Shown here one piece after another: positions 59,662 to 64,000 of a DNA stretch of 64,000 nt (position 1 is its first letter; each line of letters opens with the position of its first letter). The notes beneath the pieces were generated by a model. That model searched no databases, had not been told where the DNA came from, and saw only the letters and a program-made list of their open reading frames with translations. This DNA comes from Tildeniella torsiva UHER 1998/13D (GTDB taxonomy: Bacteria; Cyanobacteriota; Cyanobacteriia; Phormidesmidales; Phormidesmidaceae). The DNA lies in assembly GCA_019358835.1 (NCBI GenBank), contig JAHHIH010000024.1:1-64000 (forward strand), written 5' to 3'. Position numbers and translations under genes: made by a program.

Positions 59662-59951
59662 AGTTGCTGCCTCTGATTTAATGAGTTGATTTTACGGGTT
59701 GAAAATGCCGTTATAACAAAGCCATCATCTTGAGTCTCCTTGTAAACCACCACCAAGAACTTTCCGCTCTCTAGCTGCCGAATAGCCATTAACGCGCTTT
59801 CGTTTCCTGCTCGCACAATATCTGGGGCTGCGATAGTCTGCAAAACCAATTCTTTTTTGTCAGCAATATCTGCATGACGTTGAATGATATGCTGCCATCG
59901 TTCATTGGGCAGACGAATGGAAATGCCGCTGATCGAAGGAGCTATATTCAT
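59652..59951 (-). CDS. Small PBECR/RelE-like putative toxin
   Basis: The 99-residue protein has RWQHIIQRHADIADKKELVLQTIAAPDIVRAG, a strand block GKFLVVVYKETQDDGFVITAFSTRKIN and conserved His/Arg/Tyr residues. That resembles the PBECR (phage barnase-EndoU-colicin E5/RelE-like) group of predicted RNases. These often occur as toxins next to a DUF2283 gene in cyanobacteria. The ATG at 59951 is clear. Catalytic residues cannot be assigned by eye. The pairing with DUF2283 and the 10-bp overlap suggest a toxin-antitoxin module. Confidence 0.65.
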   Translation of the reverse strand: MNIAPSISGISIRLPNERWQHIIQRHADIADKKELVLQTIAAPDIVRAGNESALMAIRQLESGKFLVVVYKETQDDGFVITAFSTRKINSLNQRQQLWP

Positions 59952-59977
59952 TCAAACCGAGGCGCTGCCCTGTAATT

Positions 59978-60883
59978 TTAAACGGCTTTGATGCGGCTAA
60001 ACTCGCCAACTTCCCGCAGGGCATCCAAAAAAGCGTAGAGGGCTGGAGTGTGGAGCGCGTCTTTGAGAATGGTGGCTCCGATTGGGCGGGAGATGGGGAA
60101 AGGCATCGGGACTATCTGCACATCGGGCGGCACAGGCTCGGCGGCGAGGCGCGGTAGAATGGCGATGCCTAAACCCTGCTGAACCATGGCCACCATCGAC
60201 GAGTCGTGGCGAATGCAGTAGGCAATTTCTAGGGGATGTTCTTGGGCACCCAGCACGGTGCGAATGCGCAGGCCACAGCTGCTGTGGCTAGAGCCAATGA
60301 TGGGCATCTGGCGCATGTCATCGACGGTGAGCTTGCCGCTTTTGGGACGATAGCCGGGGGGCAGCAGGGCCACATAGTCGTCGTCAAAGATGTGCAGGGT
60401 TTCAACGTCGTCGTCGTTGACGGTTTCAGCGACGCAGAGGTCAACTTCGCCTTTGACCAGCGCCTGCTTGAGCTGGTGCACTTCGTCCATTTCGTGGACG
60501 CTGATGGCGATGGTGGGGTAGCGGCGGTGCAGACGGGCGATCGCCCCCGGCAGCACGTGGGTTGCCACGCTGCGAAAGGACGCAATTCGCAGGGTTCCTC
60601 CCTGGACGCCACGGGCCTGGTTAGCCTCGCTGCCAATGGTGTCGAGCAGGCCCAACACGTCACGGGCGTGGGCGGTAATGCGATCGCCCACCGGGGTCAG
60701 CCGCGCCCCGTGACGACCGCGCTGCAAAAGAGTAATACCCAGCTCGTCCTCTAGGGTGGCGATCGCATGGCTGATGGTGGACTGGGTGACCTCAAGCTGG
60801 AGGGCGGCTTCGCTGAAGTTGCCGCACTCGGCGATCGCCACCAGGGCACGGAGCTGAGAAAGCTTGATTCTGCTTGGGTTCAT
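59978..60883 (-). CDS. LysR-family transcriptional regulator
   Basis: The 301-residue protein has the LysR winged helix (residues 5-64: LSQLRALVAIAECGNFSEAA, LEVTQSTISHAIATLEDELG) and an effector domain from about residue 93, with GGTLRIASFRSVATHVLPGAI. It is a second LysR protein, distinct from RbcR. Targets are unknown; the divergent 95-residue gene at 61210 may be one. The ATG at 60883 is clear. Confidence 0.9.
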   Translation of the reverse strand: MNPSRIKLSQLRALVAIAECGNFSEAALQLEVTQSTISHAIATLEDELGITLLQRGRHGARLTPVGDRITAHARDVLGLLDTIGSEANQARGVQGGTLRIASFRSVATHVLPGAIARLHRRYPTIAISVHEMDEVHQLKQALVKGEVDLCVAETVNDDDVETLHIFDDDYVALLPPGYRPKSGKLTVDDMRQMPIIGSSHSSCGLRIRTVLGAQEHPLEIAYCIRHDSSMVAMVQQGLGIAILPRLAAEPVPPDVQIVPMPFPISRPIGATILKDALHTPALYAFLDALREVGEFSRIKAV

Positions 60884-61209
60884 GGTGACTCCAAAGACCC
60901 TAAACGCCTATTTCAAGGCTACTGGGTGGTGTTCAAGCTCACCCATCGATTTTTTGCATAGATCCCATTCACGTCATGCTTTGTTACAAACTGACGCCCC
61001 GGATACATTAAGGACATCGGCAGCCCTGGTTCACGGATGAGGTGCCTCCTCCTCAAGGTAGGCGCTCTGACCAGTCAGCCGCAGACGTTGCATTCTTACC
61101 CTGTGCATCTTCCCTTAGCCCTGGCCTCCAGGGCTGACGGAGTCTGCTGGCTAAATACCAGACCCTCTCTCCTGATAACCCTCTGCAATTACTCTAGTTG
61201 AGCAAGACT
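60884..61209. other. Divergent promoter region
   Basis: This spacer separates the LysR regulator from the small protein gene. No gene is seen. TGTTACAAAC near 60983 resembles a single half-site of the RpaB HLR1 motif but no second half-site is present. Confidence 0.35.
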
Positions 61210-61497
61210 ATGAACAGCACGACCCGTACTTCCAATTCCGATCTCAGCCGTCAGCGTCAGCGCCTTGAAGCCCTGGTACAGCCCACCCAGCGCCCCTCTG
61301 GCCTAGGCCGGGTGCTCAATACCCTGGGCGATCGCCTGCTGAACTTTTTCACTGGCACTGAAGAGCTGCGCATTTGGCAGAGCACTCGCAATGGTCACCA
61401 GGTCTGGTTTGCCCACGACCCGATCACCAATCGCACTCGCTCGTTTTATTCTGAGCAAGATGTGCGCCACTGGCTCGACAATCGCTACGCTGAATAG
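61210..61497 (+). CDS. Small hypothetical protein, cyanobacterial
   Basis: The 95-residue protein begins MNSTTRTSNSDLSRQRQRLE, then RPSGLGRVLNTLGDRLLNFFTGTEEL, and ends with RIWQSTRNGHQVWFAHDPITNRTRSFYSEQDVRHWLDNRYAE. It may be a small DNA- or protein-binding fold; similar short proteins occur in other cyanobacteria. The ATG at 61210 is preferred over a TTG at 61198. A hairpin with stem AGGGCAGCAA follows at 61569-61607. Function is unknown. Confidence 0.65.
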   Translation: MNSTTRTSNSDLSRQRQRLEALVQPTQRPSGLGRVLNTLGDRLLNFFTGTEELRIWQSTRNGHQVWFAHDPITNRTRSFYSEQDVRHWLDNRYAE

Positions 61498-61568
61498 TCT
61501 GCGCCGTCGAGAACCATGATGGAATACCCCGACGCAGAAGATGAGGCGCGATGTCGGCCTCTCCAAAC

Positions 61569-61607
61569 AGGGCAGCAAACCCGAGCTTAGGCCGGTCTTG
61601 CTGCCCT
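61569..61607. terminator. Hairpin terminator between convergent genes
   Basis: AGGGCAGCAA (61569-61578) pairs with TTGCTGCCCT (61598-61607) with a 19-base loop, followed by ATTTAGTATT. It lies between the small protein gene and the sensor gene. Confidence 0.65.
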
Positions 61608-61623
61608 ATTTAGTATTCAGCGT

Positions 61624-64000
61624 TTACCAACCGCCCTCGCCGTTGCTTTGACTGCGCAAATACTGGCTAAACTGGCTGACGCTCAGCGGGCGGGCAAAGA
61701 AGAACCCCTGACCAAATTCGCAGCCCAGCTGGGTGAGGGATTCTAGCTGAGGAAACTGCTCGATGCCTTCGGCGATCACCTGGATATTGAGGTGGGCCGC
61801 GAGGTGAATAATGGTTTCAACGATGCCGTACTGCTGCGGGCTGTGGTGAATGTTGGCGATGAAGCTGCGATCGATTTTGAGAATATCCACCGGCAGCTGT
61901 TGCAGGTAGCCGAGGGAGGAGTAGCCGGTGCCGAAGTCATCAATGCTGAGGCGAATGCCGCGATCGCGCAGGGTTTGAATCATCGGCACCACCTGCTCAG
62001 GGTTCTGAATCACGACGGTTTCGGTGATTTCGAGCTTGAGGTTGGCGGCGGGCAGACCGCTGTCGTTCAGAGCGCTGTCAACCTGGGCTAGAAAGTCGGT
62101 CTGGGCAAACTGAAGGGCCGACAGATTGACGCTGACCACGGCATCGGCGTTGATTAGGCTGCGCCGCCGCCAGCGCTGCATTTGGGTGCAGGCTTCCCTC
62201 AGCACCCAGCCCCCGATCGCCGCCATCAGGCCCGTATTTTCGGCGATGGCAAGAAAGTCGTCGGGAAACAGCAGCCCCCGGTCGGGGTGGAGCCAGCGCA
62301 GCAGGGCTTCGCAGCCCATCAGCCGCTGGGTGCCGAGGTTGACGATGGGCTGGTAATGGAGCTGAAATTCTTGCCGCTCAAGGGCTAACCTCAGGGCAGT
62401 TTCAATCTGGAGCGAGCGGCGCACACTGAGGTGCATGCCCGGCTCAAATAGGGCATAGCCCTGGTTGTTAATTTTGGCCTGGTACATGGCGGTGTCGGCA
62501 TCGCGCAGCAGCTCGTCGGGGTGGTGGTAGTGGGGGCCGCCAATGACGATGCCAATGCTGGTGTTGGTAAACAGCTGATGCCCTTGAATGTGCAGCGCCT
62601 CGGTAAACCGCTGGCGAATGCGCTGGGCCACGGCAATCGCATCCCCCGTCTGGTCGAGGGTGGTCAGCAGAATGGTGAATTCGTCGCCGCCAAAGCGGGC
62701 CACCACGTCGGTGGGGCGCACGCACTCCTGCACAATGGTGGCCACCCGCTTCAGCAGCTCATCCCCCACCCAGTGGCCAAAGGAATCGTTGATCAGCTTG
62801 AAGCGATCGCAGTCTAAAAACAGCACCGCGTATAGCCCTGGCTCGGGCTGCCCAAACTGCTCGCCCAGGTGGCTCAAGAACTGGCGGCGGTTGGGCAGCC
62901 CGGTGAGCGGGTCGTGCAGGGCCTCGTAGGCCAGCTGGTGCTGGGCCTGCTGGCGCTCGGCAATCTGCTCTTGCAGCGATCGGTTGAGCTGCTCTAGCTG
63001 CCGCGTGCGCACCTGCACCTGGTTTTCTAGATTATCGTTGAGCCGCCGCAGCTCGGTTTCCATGTGCTGGCGGTAGGTGATGTCTTCGAACAGCACAATA
63101 GCCCCCTGGGGCCAGTCGGCGGGAGGGTTGGCACTGACAGCTAGGGATTCTAGCCGCAGCTCGTACCAGCGATTGCCCCGCTGCCGCTGCTGGTTTGGTA
63201 TGGCCTGACCTCGACAAACCCGCTCCCACAGCTGCTCCCAAGCTCCGTCCTCAAACCAGTCGGGCGGCAGGGCGGCGGCTAGGCGATCGCCCGTCGCCAG
63301 TCCCAACCATTCGGTAGCTAAGGGATTGGCAAACCACACGGTGCCATCCGCCGCTGCCGCCACCAGACCCAGGGGCAGGCTGCGGGCAATGGCCGCCTGA
63401 ATCGCCTGCGATCGCCCCAGCTGCTCGGTCAGCTCGACGAGCTGGGTCAGGTCTGAGGGGCGATCGCCCGGCACCAAGCTAGGCTGATTGAGCGCCGTAA
63501 GGGGCCTGGGGGGCTCGGACAGCCGCACCTCGGGCGGGTGACGATGCCGCAATGCCGTCGTCATCTGCCGCAGCCAGCGGGTTTGCCGCAGCCAGTTCTG
63601 TCCTAGGGTAAGACCGCCCACCGTACTCAGCAGCAGCCCTGGCCCGACCACCGGCAGCCACAGATTAGCCCCCAGCAGCCCCAGGGCCGCCCCCCACCAG
63701 CCTGCCACCAACATGCCCACCAGGGCGCTCTGCCGCCAGAGCGATGCACGCGGCGTTCCGTTCTGAAAGCGCCGCTGTAGCCTGAGGCTGAGCCCTAGCC
63801 CGAGGAAAATTGCTCCGGCCCAGCTGCCGGGGGCTGGGTTCAGCCAGCGCTGGCCCAGCAGGTTGTCCACTAGGGCACCGTGCAAATACACTCCACTGGC
63901 GGGCGGACTGGCATTAAAGGGCGTCACCCAGTCATCGAGCCCTAGGGCCGTGGCCCCAACCAGCACCACTTTGCCCTCAAACACCTGGGGCGGCACCCGA
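61624..64000 (-). CDS. CHASE2-PAS-GGDEF-EAL signalling protein (5' end missing)
   Basis: The gene runs off the window's right edge, so its start is not seen. The visible part begins in the last portion of a CHASE2-like extracellular sensor domain (VVLVGATALGLDDWVTPFN), followed by membrane helices (about residues 57-145). It continues with a PAS-like domain, a coiled coil near residues 325-355, a GGDEF domain with intact RFGGDEF, and an EAL domain with EALLRW, a DDFGTGYSSLGYL block and DILKIDRSF. Both enzyme motifs look intact, so it may make or degrade cyclic di-GMP, or do both in turn. It is convergent with the small protein gene. Confidence 0.9.
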   Translation of the reverse strand, partial: RVPPQVFEGKVVLVGATALGLDDWVTPFNASPPASGVYLHGALVDNLLGQRWLNPAPGSWAGAIFLGLGLSLRLQRRFQNGTPRASLWRQSALVGMLVAGWWGAALGLLGANLWLPVVGPGLLLSTVGGLTLGQNWLRQTRWLRQMTTALRHRHPPEVRLSEPPRPLTALNQPSLVPGDRPSDLTQLVELTEQLGRSQAIQAAIARSLPLGLVAAAADGTVWFANPLATEWLGLATGDRLAAALPPDWFEDGAWEQLWERVCRGQAIPNQQRQRGNRWYELRLESLAVSANPPADWPQGAIVLFEDITYRQHMETELRRLNDNLENQVQVRTRQLEQLNRSLQEQIAERQQAQHQLAYEALHDPLTGLPNRRQFLSHLGEQFGQPEPGLYAVLFLDCDRFKLINDSFGHWVGDELLKRVATIVQECVRPTDVVARFGGDEFTILLTTLDQTGDAIAVAQRIRQRFTEALHIQGHQLFTNTSIGIVIGGPHYHHPDELLRDADTAMYQAKINNQGYALFEPGMHLSVRRSLQIETALRLALERQEFQLHYQPIVNLGTQRLMGCEALLRWLHPDRGLLFPDDFLAIAENTGLMAAIGGWVLREACTQMQRWRRRSLINADAVVSVNLSALQFAQTDFLAQVDSALNDSGLPAANLKLEITETVVIQNPEQVVPMIQTLRDRGIRLSIDDFGTGYSSLGYLQQLPVDILKIDRSFIANIHHSPQQYGIVETIIHLAAHLNIQVIAEGIEQFPQLESLTQLGCEFGQGFFFARPLSVSQFSQYLRSQSNGEGGW

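Overview
This window looks like a chromosomal segment of a cyanobacterium. The evidence is a run of lineage-specific genes: petC-petA for the cytochrome b6f complex, a RbcR-type LysR regulator, the Rubisco assembly chaperone Raf1, Thf1/Psb29, Tic22, a Ycf52-like GNAT enzyme and several cyanobacteria-only families (DUF3531, DUF3067, DUF4332). The palindrome GCGATCGC (HIP1) is also scattered densely through genes and spacers. An unbranched filamentous lineage is my guess only. The left edge carries an IS5-type transposase gene. The right edge cuts off the 5' end of a CHASE2-GGDEF-EAL gene.

Layout: 1-6.1 kb holds a transposase, a DUF4126 protein, hrcA, a 2Fe-2S ferredoxin, a cyanobacterial hypothetical, rbcR and a Crp-type regulator. 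A 700-bp spacer follows (6.14-6.84 kb) with hairpins, an operator-like palindrome and a possible small RNA. 6.8-15.6 kb holds a hydrolase, an ACT-like protein, a GNAT enzyme, tRNA-Pro, tic22, a divergent phosphoketolase, a NIL-ferredoxin and txlA. 15.6-22.6 kb holds alanine dehydrogenase, a response regulator-kinase, a class III nucleotide cyclase, a cupredoxin, a peptidoglycan-binding-like protein, a sigma-like protein and a DsbA-like thioredoxin. 23-31.8 kb holds a small outer-membrane-like protein, two Uma2 nucleases, tRNA-Ala, raf1, an RCK channel-like protein, an XPB-type helicase and secG. 32-44.7 kb is mostly housekeeping: gpmI, an ABC-F ATPase, hisIE, rsmG, an ABC ATPase, prs and a GT39 membrane glycosyltransferase. 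45.4-50.4 kb holds petCA, typA and a DUF58 protein. 50.6-64 kb holds a MITE, gatB, ubiA, an RsmB-like methyltransferase, a ketopantoate-reductase-like gene, an Ada-like AraC-MGMT fusion, thf1, a glycosyltransferase, a putative DUF2283 toxin-antitoxin pair, a LysR regulator and the sensor c-di-GMP protein.

Most genes form short operons or stand alone, and many convergent pairs are separated by strong bidirectional hairpin terminators. Photosynthesis links recur (rbcR, raf1, petCA, thf1, tic22, the plastoquinone-type prenyltransferase), but they are not clustered. No CRISPR array, prophage or large defence island was seen. The most unusual signals are non-coding: a possible small RNA at 6.69-6.76 kb with a 10-nt exact complement of the conserved Yfr1 motif, a MITE with an intact 8-bp target duplication, and two families of interspersed inverted repeats. 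All work was by eye without database searches, so family names rest on recognised motifs and sequence memory.
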